From assembly GCA_964450305.1 (NCBI GenBank), contig CAYVFB010000043.1:1-26088 (forward strand): a stretch of DNA of 26,088 bases. Reading direction: 5' to 3'. The DNA is from JAAYJG01 sp964450305 (GTDB taxonomy: Bacteria; Bacillota; Clostridia; DSM-8532). Both the position numbers and the translations under genes were made by a program. Below are positions 6,940 to 14,936 of this stretch, piece after piece (positions within the stretch are counted from its first letter, which is position 1; each line of letters opens with the position of its first letter). Under the pieces are notes generated by a model. It was not told the DNA's origin. It searched no databases and was given only the letters and a program-made list of their open reading frames with translations.

Positions 6940-8199
6940 TTGGAGAAACTGATAATCCACGGGCAAAAACGGCTTAGAGGGGAAGTAACCGTCAGCGGTG
7001 CAAAAAACGCAGCAGTAGCGATTCTACCCGCAGCAATTCTGTCGGACAATAATTGCATTATTGAAAACATACCGGATATACTGGATATTTCTATTCTTAA
7101 AAATATTCTCACAAACCTTGGGGCGAAAATCGAGAATCTGAACGGTACCTCTATTAAAGTCGATTCTTCCAATACAATCTCCTATACCGCTACCGACAAG
7201 CAAATTGGCAAGCTGCGAGCTTCCTACTATCTGATGGGAGCTTTGCTGGGCAGGTTCAAAAGAGCAGTCGTAACCTTTCCCGGTGGATGTGATTTTGGCG
7301 TCAGGCCAATTGATCAACATATTAAAGGCTTTGAGGCCCTCGGGGCAAAAGTTGAAATTGAACATGGCAGGGTGATCATCACTGCGCACAAGCTTATAGG
7401 CGCTCCGATATATCTTGACGTTGTCAGTGTGGGTGCAACCATCAACATCATGCTTGCCGCAGTAAAAGCCGAAGGTATCACCACCATTGAAAACCCGGCG
7501 AAGGAACCACATATCGTCGACCTTGCAAACTTCCTGAACGCCATGGGGGCAGATATTAAGGGTGCCGGTACCGACCTCATAAAAATCAGGGGTGTGCGTG
7601 AACTCAAAGGCGGGCACACTTATACGATTATTCCCGATCAGATCGAGGCGGGTACTTTCATGATTGCCGCTGCTGCTACGCGGGGAGATGTCCTTGTAAA
7701 AAACATTATTCCAAAGCATATGGAATCCCTAACAGCCAAGCTGCAGGAAATGAATGTCAGGGTGGATGAATTTGACGACAGCATTCGGGTATCCTGCAAG
7801 GATAAAATTCAGAAGGTAAATATAAAAACTTTACCCTATCCGGGTTTTCCCACCGACTTGCAACCACCGATAACCGCCCTTCTATGCCGGGCCGAAGGCA
7901 CCAGCATCGTTACTGAGGGGGTCTGGGACAACCGGTTTCAGTACGTAGATGAATTAAAGCGGATGGGCGCCAAAATCAGGGTAGAAGGCCGAATGGCTGT
8001 CATTGATGGCGCTGCCAGGCTTACCGGGGCACCCATCAGGGCGCTTGACCTCAGAGCAGGTGCTGCCATGGTCATCGCCGGGCTTATGGCCCGTGGGGAA
8101 ACCGTAGTATCCAACATCGAATATATTGACAGAGGGTATGAGAAGCTTGAAGAAAAGCTGAAGGCCCTTAGGGCGGATATACAAAGGATTCAGGAGTGA
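6940..8199 (+). CDS. murA: UDP-N-acetylglucosamine 1-carboxyvinyltransferase (MurA)
   Basis: MurA transfers enolpyruvate from PEP to UDP-GlcNAc, the first committed step of peptidoglycan synthesis in the cytosol. Starting at TTG 6940 gives 419 residues, the normal family length, beginning MEKLIIHGQKRLRGEV with the conserved KNA (Lys22-Asn23). The catalytic cysteine is Cys117 in TFPGGCDFGVRP; a Cys here predicts fosfomycin sensitivity of the enzyme. Other family blocks are IIPDQIEAGTFMIAAA and the closing IEYIDRGYEKLEEKL. The frame is open upstream to ATG 6763, but that extra sequence is unlike MurA and would lie across the promoter, so TTG with the GCAGGAAAG site is preferred. The yycJ start is 10 bases downstream. 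Confidence 0.95.
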   Translation: MEKLIIHGQKRLRGEVTVSGAKNAAVAILPAAILSDNNCIIENIPDILDISILKNILTNLGAKIENLNGTSIKVDSSNTISYTATDKQIGKLRASYYLMGALLGRFKRAVVTFPGGCDFGVRPIDQHIKGFEALGAKVEIEHGRVIITAHKLIGAPIYLDVVSVGATINIMLAAVKAEGITTIENPAKEPHIVDLANFLNAMGADIKGAGTDLIKIRGVRELKGGHTYTIIPDQIEAGTFMIAAAATRGDVLVKNIIPKHMESLTAKLQEMNVRVDEFDDSIRVSCKDKIQKVNIKTLPYPGFPTDLQPPITALLCRAEGTSIVTEGVWDNRFQYVDELKRMGAKIRVEGRMAVIDGAARLTGAPIRALDLRAGAAMVIAGLMARGETVVSNIEYIDRGYEKLEEKLKALRADIQRIQE

Positions 8200-8209
8200 G
8201 CATACAGCG

Positions 8210-9001
8210 ATGATAAAACTGACCAGCCTTTTCAGCGGAAGCAGCGGTAACGCCATCTATGTCACCAATAACAATACCCACCTTCTGGTTGATGCCGGGA
8301 TAAGCGGGAAAAGGATCGAGGAGTCTGTTACCTCCGCGGGGATCCGCATGCAGGACATTCACGGGATCCTGATCAGCCATGAGCACATAGATCATATTTT
8401 AGGTGCCGGTATTCTGGCCCGTCGATATAACATACCCATATACGCAAATAAAAAAACCTGGGAAGCCATGCGCAGCGTTTTAAAAAAAATTCCCGAGCAA
8501 TGCATACGAACCTTTGCCACCGGAGAATGCTTTGAAATAGGGGATATCCAGGTGCATTCCTTTTCCACTCCCCATGATGCCGCAGAATCGGTGGGGTTTA
8601 ATTTCCGTTATGAAAACAAAAAGGTGACGATTGCCACCGACATCGGGCATATTCCTCAATCATTGCTTTCAAGCCTTGAAGGCAGCGATATGGTCTTAAT
8701 AGAATCAAACCACGACATTGAAATGCTGAAGGTGGGCAGGTATCCATGGCCTTTGAAACAGCGCATCCTTGGGGATTCCGGGCATTTATGCAATGAGCTG
8801 GCAGCAAAGGTGGTAACCCATCTGGCAGGCAAGGGAACGCAAAAGTTTTTGCTGGGGCACCTAAGCAAGGAAAACAATTTCCCGGAGCTGGCCTTTGAAA
8901 CAGTGAAAAGCTCACTGCAGGAAAAGTGCATTATCGCCGGGAAAGACGTGTATCTGGGCGTCGCGCTTCGGGACAGGCCCAGCGAAGCCATCTGTGTCTG
9001 A
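8210..9001 (+). CDS. yycJ: YycJ/WalJ metallo-beta-lactamase-fold hydrolase
   Basis: This is a 263-residue protein of the YycJ (WalJ) branch of the metallo-beta-lactamase superfamily. The N-terminus MIKLTSLFSGSSGNAIYV is the family signature. The metal-binding motif HEHIDH (His57, His59, Asp61, His62) is intact. Further ligand regions FSTPHDA and GHLSKENN are present. YycJ is part of the wal operon in Bacillus and related Firmicutes and has been linked to double-strand DNA exonuclease activity and to coordination of wall synthesis with division; its precise cellular role is unsettled. ATG 8210 is preceded by CAGGAG that overlaps the murA end, so murA and yycJ are coupled. Confidence 0.93.
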   Translation: MIKLTSLFSGSSGNAIYVTNNNTHLLVDAGISGKRIEESVTSAGIRMQDIHGILISHEHIDHILGAGILARRYNIPIYANKKTWEAMRSVLKKIPEQCIRTFATGECFEIGDIQVHSFSTPHDAAESVGFNFRYENKKVTIATDIGHIPQSLLSSLEGSDMVLIESNHDIEMLKVGRYPWPLKQRILGDSGHLCNELAAKVVTHLAGKGTQKFLLGHLSKENNFPELAFETVKSSLQEKCIIAGKDVYLGVALRDRPSEAICV

Positions 9002-9069
9002 TTCCCAATGGCAGCTACGGTTTTTGGAAAAGCTGAAAGAGCAATGGCAAGGCCGGAAAGGGTATTGCT

Positions 9070-9549
9070 TTGAATATCCAGATCATCTCTGTTGGAAAAC
9101 TGAAAGAGAAGTACTTAAAGGATGCCGTTTTGGAATATACCAAACGGCTTTCTCGTTTCTGTAAAATAGAAATTCTCGAAGCATCTGAAGAAAAGGTACC
9201 CGAAACCCTGAGCGGCCAGGAGGAAGAACAGGCAAGAAAGCGGGAAGCTGAGAAAATAAGATCATTGTTAGCTAAAAACACATTTACCATTGTACTGGAT
9301 TTGCAAGGAGAACAGCCCGATTCGGAGCAAATGGCCAAAAAGCTTTCCGCATGGATGCTTCAGGGGAAAAGCCACATCACATTTATCATCGGTGGTTCCA
9401 TCGGCCTGGACAGGCAGCTTGTAAAAGAAGCAGATTACAGCCTTTGCCTTTCAAACATGACCTTTCCACACCAGCTAACCCGGGTTATTCTGCTGGAGCA
9501 GATTTACCGGTGCTTTAAGATCATCAATCATGAGACGTATCACAAGTAA
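9070..9549 (+). CDS. rlmH: 23S rRNA (pseudouridine1915-N3)-methyltransferase RlmH
   Basis: RlmH methylates N3 of pseudouridine 1915 in helix 69 of 23S rRNA on the assembled ribosome, using S-adenosylmethionine. The 159-residue length is exactly that of the family. It begins MNIQIISVGKLKEKYLKDA and has the SPOUT knot segments FIIGGSIGLD and LSNMTFPHQLTRVILLEQIYR, and the C-terminal end NHETYHK that shapes the active site. The start is TTG 9070 with GGAAAGGG upstream; no ATG or GTG fits the conserved N-terminus. In Firmicutes rlmH commonly lies a few genes after walRK-yycHI-yycJ, as here. A 68-base gap separates it from yycJ with no visible promoter, so it is probably cotranscribed. Confidence 0.96.
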   Translation: MNIQIISVGKLKEKYLKDAVLEYTKRLSRFCKIEILEASEEKVPETLSGQEEEQARKREAEKIRSLLAKNTFTIVLDLQGEQPDSEQMAKKLSAWMLQGKSHITFIIGGSIGLDRQLVKEADYSLCLSNMTFPHQLTRVILLEQIYRCFKIINHETYHK

Positions 9550-9619
9550 CACCATAGTTTTTACATGTGAGGCTGCTGCAAGAAATATTTTTAGGTATTC
9601 AAAACGCAGATGAGCCGGG

Positions 9620-10621
9620 TTAACCTTCACAGCACAACTGGTTGATTCTTTCGGCCACCTGGTTCAGGTGTACGATTTCATCCTGGAGGTTGTTCGAGAT
9701 AATCGCCTTGGGCATGCCATAGATGGTAGAGGTCTCTTCAGACTGGGCGAGCACATAGCTGCCCTGTTCCCTTGCGGTTTTAATGCCCTCCATGCCATCG
9801 GACCCCATGCCGGTCATAATGATGCACAGCGCGTTTTTACCATAGGTCATGGAAACCGAAGACATCAGCAGATCTGCTGAGGGACAGTAATGATGATCGC
9901 GAAAATTCTCTTTGGGATAAAGGGTGATAACATCTTTTCTTTCAATCTTCATATGCATGCCTCCCGGACAGATATAGGCATACCCGGGCATCAGCAATTC
10001 TCCGGCCTGTGCTTCTTTCACCCTTATTTTCGATTCTTTGTTGAGCCTTTCCGCCAAAGGCTTTGTAAATGTAGGGGGCATATGTTGCCCAATGACAATA
10101 CTTGAGCGAATATCCGCAGAAATTTGAGGAAGGATATTCGCCAGTGCTCGCGGCCCACCCGTGGAAATACCAACTGCCACCACACGGAAAGGACTCTGCG
10201 GTGGAATCAACACACTTTTACGTTCCTTTTGAGCAGGGACTATATTGATGACGGCGTCTTTCGCCATGCGGATTTTTTCAACCAGGGCATTATCCGTCAT
10301 GGTATCCTTGTGGATATAGTCCACCGCACCCTTTTCCAAAGCTTCGATAGTTTCTTTGGCGCCATCATAAGTGAGGGAACTGACCATGATCACAGGTGTG
10401 GGACATTCCCGCATAATTAATTCAACAGCCTGTATCCCTGAAAAACCGGGCATGTTAATGTCCATCGTGATCACATCAGGCTTCAGAACATGAACCTTTT
10501 CAAGAGCATCCAGGCCGTTCTTGGCAATGCCAATGACCTTGATGTCCTGGGTGGTTTCCAGAAATGACCTCATTTTAACACGCATCAGCGATGAATCGTC
10601 AACGATTAAAACCTTAATCAT
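9620..10621 (-). CDS. cheB: CheB protein-glutamate methylesterase/deamidase
   Basis: CheB removes methyl groups from, and deamidates, chemoreceptors to allow adaptation in chemotaxis; phosphorylation by CheA activates it. The 333-residue protein has a receiver domain (Asp8, Asp9, phosphoacceptor Asp54 in TMDINMPG, Lys105) and a methylesterase domain with the catalytic triad Ser153 (GISTGGP), His180 (GQHMP) and Asp275 (GMGSDG). The start is placed at ATG 10621 after TTGGAGAT, giving the usual MIKVLIVDDSS; the frame is open 13 codons further upstream without a site. No other chemotaxis gene is near and it is convergent with rlmH, so it is a detached cheB. It could serve flagellar chemotaxis encoded elsewhere or a non-motility receptor array. 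Confidence 0.93.
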   Translation of the reverse strand: MIKVLIVDDSSLMRVKMRSFLETTQDIKVIGIAKNGLDALEKVHVLKPDVITMDINMPGFSGIQAVELIMRECPTPVIMVSSLTYDGAKETIEALEKGAVDYIHKDTMTDNALVEKIRMAKDAVINIVPAQKERKSVLIPPQSPFRVVAVGISTGGPRALANILPQISADIRSSIVIGQHMPPTFTKPLAERLNKESKIRVKEAQAGELLMPGYAYICPGGMHMKIERKDVITLYPKENFRDHHYCPSADLLMSSVSMTYGKNALCIIMTGMGSDGMEGIKTAREQGSYVLAQSEETSTIYGMPKAIISNNLQDEIVHLNQVAERINQLCCEG

Positions 10622-10683
10622 ATCTTTTATCTCCAAAAATATTTTATATATCGGTACCAAATAGAAAAACGATTTATGATCCT

Positions 10684-10692
10684 ATTATACCA
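10684..10692 (-). promoter_or_regulatory. Candidate cheB promoter (extended -10)
   Basis: On the minus strand TGGTATAAT (10692 down to 10684) matches an extended -10 (TGN-TATAAT). The -35 region is poor (TTTTAT). It would give a leader of about 55 bases. It does not match the motility sigma-D pattern TAAA-N15-GCCGATAA. Confidence 0.4.
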
Positions 10693-10756
10693 ACCAAAAT
10701 GAAATAATAAAAGATGAAGTAACAGATCAGATGCCGCAATAGCTTAAAAATATATT

Positions 10757-10773
10757 CAAACAGATTATGTTTG
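10757..10773. repeat. Palindrome between divergent cheB and serine hydrolase genes
   Basis: CAAACA-GATTA-TGTTTG is a perfect 6-5-6 inverted repeat lying upstream of both divergent genes. It has the size and symmetry of a dimeric repressor operator. No T-run follows, so it is not a terminator. Confidence 0.4.
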
Positions 10774-10895
10774 TCTGCTTACTAGCCGACACGTATCCAA
10801 AATGAGTATAGCTATTTTCACCCCTTTCGACGAATTGATTTTGATACTCGAATATGATAGCATTATGTCTATTCCTAACAAAGGGGGCTTTTGTG

Positions 10896-12050
10896 ATGAT
10901 TCGTTTTAAAACGCCTTATGCACCGGCAGATGTGGGCTACTATGCAGACAGATTGAATGTTCTGGATACACATTTCCAAAAGATGATGGATGCCGATGAG
11001 ATCTTCGGGGCATGGTATTGCCTGGCCAGGGATGGAAAGGTTTTTGCCAACAACGCCATGGGCAAATTTTGTTACAGGGACGATGACACCCGTGAAGTTC
11101 AGCCCGATACCATTCAACGTATCGCTTCCATTACGAAGATAATAACGGCCACTGCAATTTTTAAGCTTGTTGAGGATGGGATGCTTCGTCTTAACCAGAC
11201 GGTGGGTGAGTTTATTGATGAGTTTAAGAACCCTCCCTTCGATAAAATCAACCTTGCGCACCTGTTATCCCATACCTCGGGTATGCCCTCCGACCCTGGA
11301 ACCTTTGATAACAAATACTTTAAAAGTCAGTGGGATTTTATAGATAAAGCCGAGGGAGACAATTGGATTGAAGCTGCTCTGTGTGCAGGAATGCGCAAAG
11401 AGCCTGGTGAAGAATGGGCTTATTGCAGCTTTGGATATGCCATTCTGGGTGAGATCATATCCAGAGTCAGTGGAACCCGTGCAGAAAATTATATCCTGGA
11501 AAATATTCTGAAACCCTGTGAAATGACGGATTCAGGTTTTGATGTCACCGTAGAGCAGGTCAAACGCCATTTCATCCATAATGAAAGAACGGAAAAGGAA
11601 ATTCAGAATTTCCTGGAGCATGGTAAGCAGAGTGAAGGAATATGGGATAAGGTTCCTCGTACAGCCGGAGATATCTTCTCCACCACACTGGATCTGGTTA
11701 AGTTCGGCACAATGCTGCTGAACAAGGGTACCTATAACGGAAAACGTATCGTAGGCAGAAAAGCCGTTGAAAAAATGACTGAATTTCATGTAACGACACA
11801 AGTGCGGGATTATTGCTGGAATGCTGGCGGTGTTCTGCGCCAATATGGGCTGGGCCCGGATATGCGCTGCAACCTGGCTTCCCTTTATACCAGGGGAACC
11901 TACTTCCATGAAGGTGCCGGTGCTGCTTGCCTGATCATCGATCCGTTTGAAAAGCTGGTAGCTGCATGGTTTGTGCCCTGGAGAAATGACAAGTGGTGCG
12001 CTCATGGCTTATATAATGCCGCAGCCGTCATGTGGTCAGGGTTGGAATAG
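10896..12050 (+). CDS. Beta-lactamase-fold serine hydrolase (class C / esterase family)
   Basis: This is a 384-residue member of the PF00144 family (class C beta-lactamases, D-peptidases, esterases). The nucleophile motif Ser78-Ile-Thr-Lys81 is intact. The second motif is Tyr176-Cys-Ser178 in AYCSFGYAILGEI, where Tyr-x-Asn is usual; the third is His338-Glu-Gly in place of Lys-Thr-Gly. LLSHTSGMPSDPG is the standard family loop. There is no signal peptide, so it should act in the cytosol, more likely as an esterase, amidase or peptidase than as a periplasmic-type antibiotic lactamase. ATG 10896 follows AAAGGGGG at ideal spacing; an upstream in-frame ATG at 10854 lacks a site. An ABC exporter begins 41 bases downstream and may be cotranscribed. 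Confidence 0.9.
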   Translation: MIRFKTPYAPADVGYYADRLNVLDTHFQKMMDADEIFGAWYCLARDGKVFANNAMGKFCYRDDDTREVQPDTIQRIASITKIITATAIFKLVEDGMLRLNQTVGEFIDEFKNPPFDKINLAHLLSHTSGMPSDPGTFDNKYFKSQWDFIDKAEGDNWIEAALCAGMRKEPGEEWAYCSFGYAILGEIISRVSGTRAENYILENILKPCEMTDSGFDVTVEQVKRHFIHNERTEKEIQNFLEHGKQSEGIWDKVPRTAGDIFSTTLDLVKFGTMLLNKGTYNGKRIVGRKAVEKMTEFHVTTQVRDYCWNAGGVLRQYGLGPDMRCNLASLYTRGTYFHEGAGAACLIIDPFEKLVAAWFVPWRNDKWCAHGLYNAAAVMWSGLE

Positions 12051-12091
12051 TCAACCAACCCTCACACCAGAAATGGGGTCTAACGAATTTC

Positions 12092-12910
12092 ATGAACATT
12101 ATTGTAAAGAAGTTAAGGGTCATCAAGGAGGTTGCTCTGGTCACCTACAAGGAATGGAGCGCCTACCGCACGCATTCCATGGTTTCCATCTTTGTAGGCC
12201 CGGTATATTTCCTTGTGCAGTATTTCATTTGGACAGCGGTATACTCGGGAAGCTCCAGCCTGAATGGTATGGAGCTTTCCCAAATGCTGACCTATTTCGG
12301 CGTTACAACGCTGATGGGCTACCTGACGATGGATTTTGCAGACTGGAATCTGCAGATGCTGGTGCGAACGGGGAAGTTTCTAACCTTTGCGCTGCGACCA
12401 ATCCATCACAGGTTTTTCGCGCTTTCCCAGAAAATAGGACATCGGGTGCTGGGGTTGGTGATTGAATTTATCCCATGCCTGTTGATCTTTGTTTTTGTGT
12501 TTCAGGTGGATATGCGCCCCGCAAGCTTTTTTTGGACAATCCTTTCAATCGCGCTGGCCTTTCTGATGAACCTATATACCAACTATACCATCGGAATGAC
12601 CGCTTTCTGGCTGGTTCAGGCCAGTGGCGTGCGAGAGGTTTATCTGTTGCTGCAGAGCATTTTTTCAGGAGGCCTGGTTCCATTGGTGTTTTTCCCGCTG
12701 TGGATACAAAAGTTGATGTTTTTCCTGCCGTTCCAATATGTATCCTATGTTCCAGCCATGGTTTTTACCGGAAAATTCTCTCTGGCGGGGATCACCATGA
12801 CCGTCCCGCAAATTGTCGGCATACAGGCCATTGCAGTACTGGCAATGGTCTTATTCAGCGAAGCGGTATACAGGCTGTCAATGAAAAGGTTTACCGGGGT
12901 AGGGGCTTAG
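12092..12910 (+). CDS. ABC-2 family transporter permease (first subunit)
   Basis: This is a 272-residue integral membrane protein of the ABC-2 permease group typically encoded beside a second permease and a COG4586-like ATPase. The N-terminal cytoplasmic helix carries an amphipathic YKEWSAYRTHSMVS. About six membrane segments follow, among them VGPVYFLVQYFIWTAVY near residues 34-50 and FSGGLVPLVFFPLWI near 190-205. ATG 12092 is chosen because it gives the usual family length; its ribosome site is weak (GGGGTCT at 13 bases). A GTG start at 12032 would overlap the hydrolase gene. The substrate is unknown. It forms a heteromeric channel with the next gene, 18 bases downstream. Confidence 0.87.
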   Translation: MNIIVKKLRVIKEVALVTYKEWSAYRTHSMVSIFVGPVYFLVQYFIWTAVYSGSSSLNGMELSQMLTYFGVTTLMGYLTMDFADWNLQMLVRTGKFLTFALRPIHHRFFALSQKIGHRVLGLVIEFIPCLLIFVFVFQVDMRPASFFWTILSIALAFLMNLYTNYTIGMTAFWLVQASGVREVYLLLQSIFSGGLVPLVFFPLWIQKLMFFLPFQYVSYVPAMVFTGKFSLAGITMTVPQIVGIQAIAVLAMVLFSEAVYRLSMKRFTGVGA

Positions 12911-12928
12911 ACGGAAATTGAGGTTTTT

Positions 12929-13714
12929 ATGGTTAAGAAATATCTTCGGATCTACAGGGAATGCCTGAAGGTGTCTGCGGCCACGGCACTGACCTACCGG
13001 CTTAATTTTCTTTTGGACAATATTATTATGCTGGTCAGCAATATCCTCTTTCCGCTGGTAACCTTCATGATATACGGAGCGGGCGGGGAGTTTCCCAACT
13101 GGACGCTGTACGAGGTGCTGCTGATTCAATCCATCTTCACCATTTCCAGTGGAATTGCCAATATTCTTTTCAGTGGCGTTCTGTGGGCGACCATGCGGCA
13201 TGTTATTGATGGAAGCCTGGAGATTGTGCTGATAAAGCCCGTGGACAGCCTTTTCTTTCTTGTGGCATCCACCATCGACCTGAATCATGCCGGGCTTGTG
13301 TTGGGTGGAGGTGTGATGTTCGTGATAGCCGCCGCGAATATTGGTGCTGTCTCCATTGGGATGATCCTGCAATCCATCGCCTTTTTTCTGGCAGGGATGC
13401 TGGTCATGATGGGGATATCCATGATGATGGCCGCTACGTCCTTCAAATGGGTTGCAAACTCTCGAATACCCGAAATTTTTGACAGCATCAAATATTTTGG
13501 AAGATACCCTCAGGACATATTCCATAAAGCCATCCGGGGTTTTACTTCGTTTATTATGCCGGTTGCAATGGTGGGCTTCTTTCCGGCTGCCGCGCTGTTG
13601 GGCAGGGTAAACCCCTGGTCCTTCGTCGCCATTATTCCATGCGTTTTATTTGCTGCAGCCGGAATATATCTCTATAAACATATGGTTCACCTGTATGAAG
13701 GAGTTGGAGGATAA
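12929..13714 (+). CDS. ABC-2 family transporter permease (second subunit)
   Basis: This is a 261-residue permease with about six membrane segments, of the same paralogous group as the gene upstream (COG3694-like). The N-terminal motif KVSAATALTYRLNFLLDNIIML (split over the first helix) is characteristic, as is the ABC-2 loop NSRIPEIFDSIKYFGRYPQD with IFHKAIRGFTSFIMPVAMVG after it. It should pair with the first permease and the ATPase that follows to make an exporter. ATG 12929 is preceded by TTGAGG. The ATPase starts two bases after its stop, so the three genes form one operon. Confidence 0.88.
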   Translation: MVKKYLRIYRECLKVSAATALTYRLNFLLDNIIMLVSNILFPLVTFMIYGAGGEFPNWTLYEVLLIQSIFTISSGIANILFSGVLWATMRHVIDGSLEIVLIKPVDSLFFLVASTIDLNHAGLVLGGGVMFVIAAANIGAVSIGMILQSIAFFLAGMLVMMGISMMMAATSFKWVANSRIPEIFDSIKYFGRYPQDIFHKAIRGFTSFIMPVAMVGFFPAAALLGRVNPWSFVAIIPCVLFAAAGIYLYKHMVHLYEGVGG

Positions 13715-13716
13715 CT

Positions 13717-14703
13717 GTGGAAGAGATCATCAAGGTTCGAAATTTAACAAAAACCTATACCACCTATAAACGGGGAAGCGGTTTTGCAGAAACGGTGAAA
13801 AGCTTCTTCCACAGGGAAAAGATAACGGTGGAAGCGGTAAAGGATGTGTCCTTTGAGATCGGAGAGGGGCAGATTGCCGGAATTTTGGGTCCAAACGGGG
13901 CCGGTAAATCCACTACGATAAAAATGCTCACCGGCACCCTGTTTCCAACCAGTGGGGACATGAACGTAATGGGCTATATTCCCTATAAACAGCGGAGTAC
14001 CTATGTCACGCATATCGGTGCTGTATTCGGGCAGAAATCCCAGTTGGTGTGGGATATTCCGCCCCTTGACAGTTTTAATATGAACAAGGCGATTTACTCT
14101 CTGACTGAAGCTGAATTTAAGAAAGCGCTGGATGAATTCATTGAATTGTTTGATTTGAAGGATATCATTCAAAAGCCCACCCGGGTGCTGTCTTTGGGGG
14201 AACGCATGAAATGCGAGTTTGTCATGGCCATGCTGCATCAACCGAAGATTGTGTTTCTCGACGAACCCACCATCGGGCTGGATGTTATCGCGAAGCAGCG
14301 TATCCGCACCTTTATCCGTGAGATGAACCGGAAGGGAACCACCTTTATTCTCACCACCCATGACCTGGAGGATGTGGAACAGCTTGCTCAGAAGGTGATC
14401 ATCATCAACCATGGTCAAAAGGTTTTTGATGATACACTGATGAAGCTTAGGCTGAACCTGGGTGCGAAGAAAATCATCCACCTGCAGCTGACCAGACCGG
14501 TTCAGAGCTTTAACCTGGAAGGGGTTAAAGTGGATGAAAAGCATTCCGATCTGGAGTATACACTGGAGGTAAACCTTGAGAAGAACTCCATCAGCACCAT
14601 CATCCGGAAGCTTTCAGAGATGTGTGAATTCTCGGATATCTCCATCAAAGAGCTTCCCATGGAGAAAATCATCACCTCCATCTACGAAAGTGAAGAGCCA
14701 TAG
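13717..14703 (+). CDS. ABC transporter ATP-binding protein (COG4586-like)
   Basis: This is a 328-residue ATPase for the two permeases upstream. Visible motifs are Walker A GPNGAGKST (58-66), Q loop FGQKSQ (Gln106 region), signature LSLGER (158-163, a variant of LSGGQ typical of this subgroup), Walker B VFLDEPTIGLD (179-189) and the switch His215 in TTHDLED. An insert before Walker A (residues about 14-40, with KRGSGFAETVKSFFHRE) and a C-terminal extension of about 80 residues are usual in this family. The start is GTG 13717, following GGAGG at 7 bases. The substrate is unknown; such systems have been implicated in drug, peptide or polysaccharide export, but nothing here decides. Confidence 0.93.
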   Translation: MEEIIKVRNLTKTYTTYKRGSGFAETVKSFFHREKITVEAVKDVSFEIGEGQIAGILGPNGAGKSTTIKMLTGTLFPTSGDMNVMGYIPYKQRSTYVTHIGAVFGQKSQLVWDIPPLDSFNMNKAIYSLTEAEFKKALDEFIELFDLKDIIQKPTRVLSLGERMKCEFVMAMLHQPKIVFLDEPTIGLDVIAKQRIRTFIREMNRKGTTFILTTHDLEDVEQLAQKVIIINHGQKVFDDTLMKLRLNLGAKKIIHLQLTRPVQSFNLEGVKVDEKHSDLEYTLEVNLEKNSISTIIRKLSEMCEFSDISIKELPMEKIITSIYESEEP

Positions 14704-14913
14704 GGCAGGGCCCAGGTACCTTGGCTCAAATAGGGGGGGCAATACCATAGGACAAAACCAGAAAAGATAGCTTTCTTAGTTTCGATGTGACCGTTACCGT
14801 TCTTGGGTTATCCTTTGGGTAATTTCAACAGAAATCCTATCCCAGTCTTCAAGGATACACCCATACAAGGGAAAACCGTTATAGCATCTCAATCACGGGT
14901 TTGATACAATAAT

Positions 14914-14928
14914 CTCAGGAGGCTGAGG
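14914..14928 (+). promoter_or_regulatory. Small hairpin covering the methylase ribosome site
   Basis: CTCAG (14914-14918) and CTGAG (14923-14927) form a 5-bp stem with GAGG in the loop. The better-spaced Shine-Dalgarno TGAGG (14924-14928) lies in the right arm, 8 bases before the start, and AGGAGG (14917-14922) lies across the loop. Folding would limit initiation. The remainder of the 233-base gap before the gene (14704-14936) shows no clear terminator or promoter. Confidence 0.3.
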
Positions 14929-14936
14929 TTTTACAT

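Noticed and set aside
7024..7719. A 231-codon minus-strand frame opposite murA.
   Set aside because: It is antisense to a certain enzyme gene, with no motif and no ribosome site.
10825..10832. A Spo0A-box-like TTTCGACG upstream of the serine hydrolase.
   Set aside because: It is one mismatch from a 7-base consensus and has no supporting second site or promoter; too likely by chance.
13744..14544. A 266-codon minus-strand frame opposite the ABC ATPase gene.
   Set aside because: It is a shadow of a gene with all ABC motifs intact; no independent evidence of coding.
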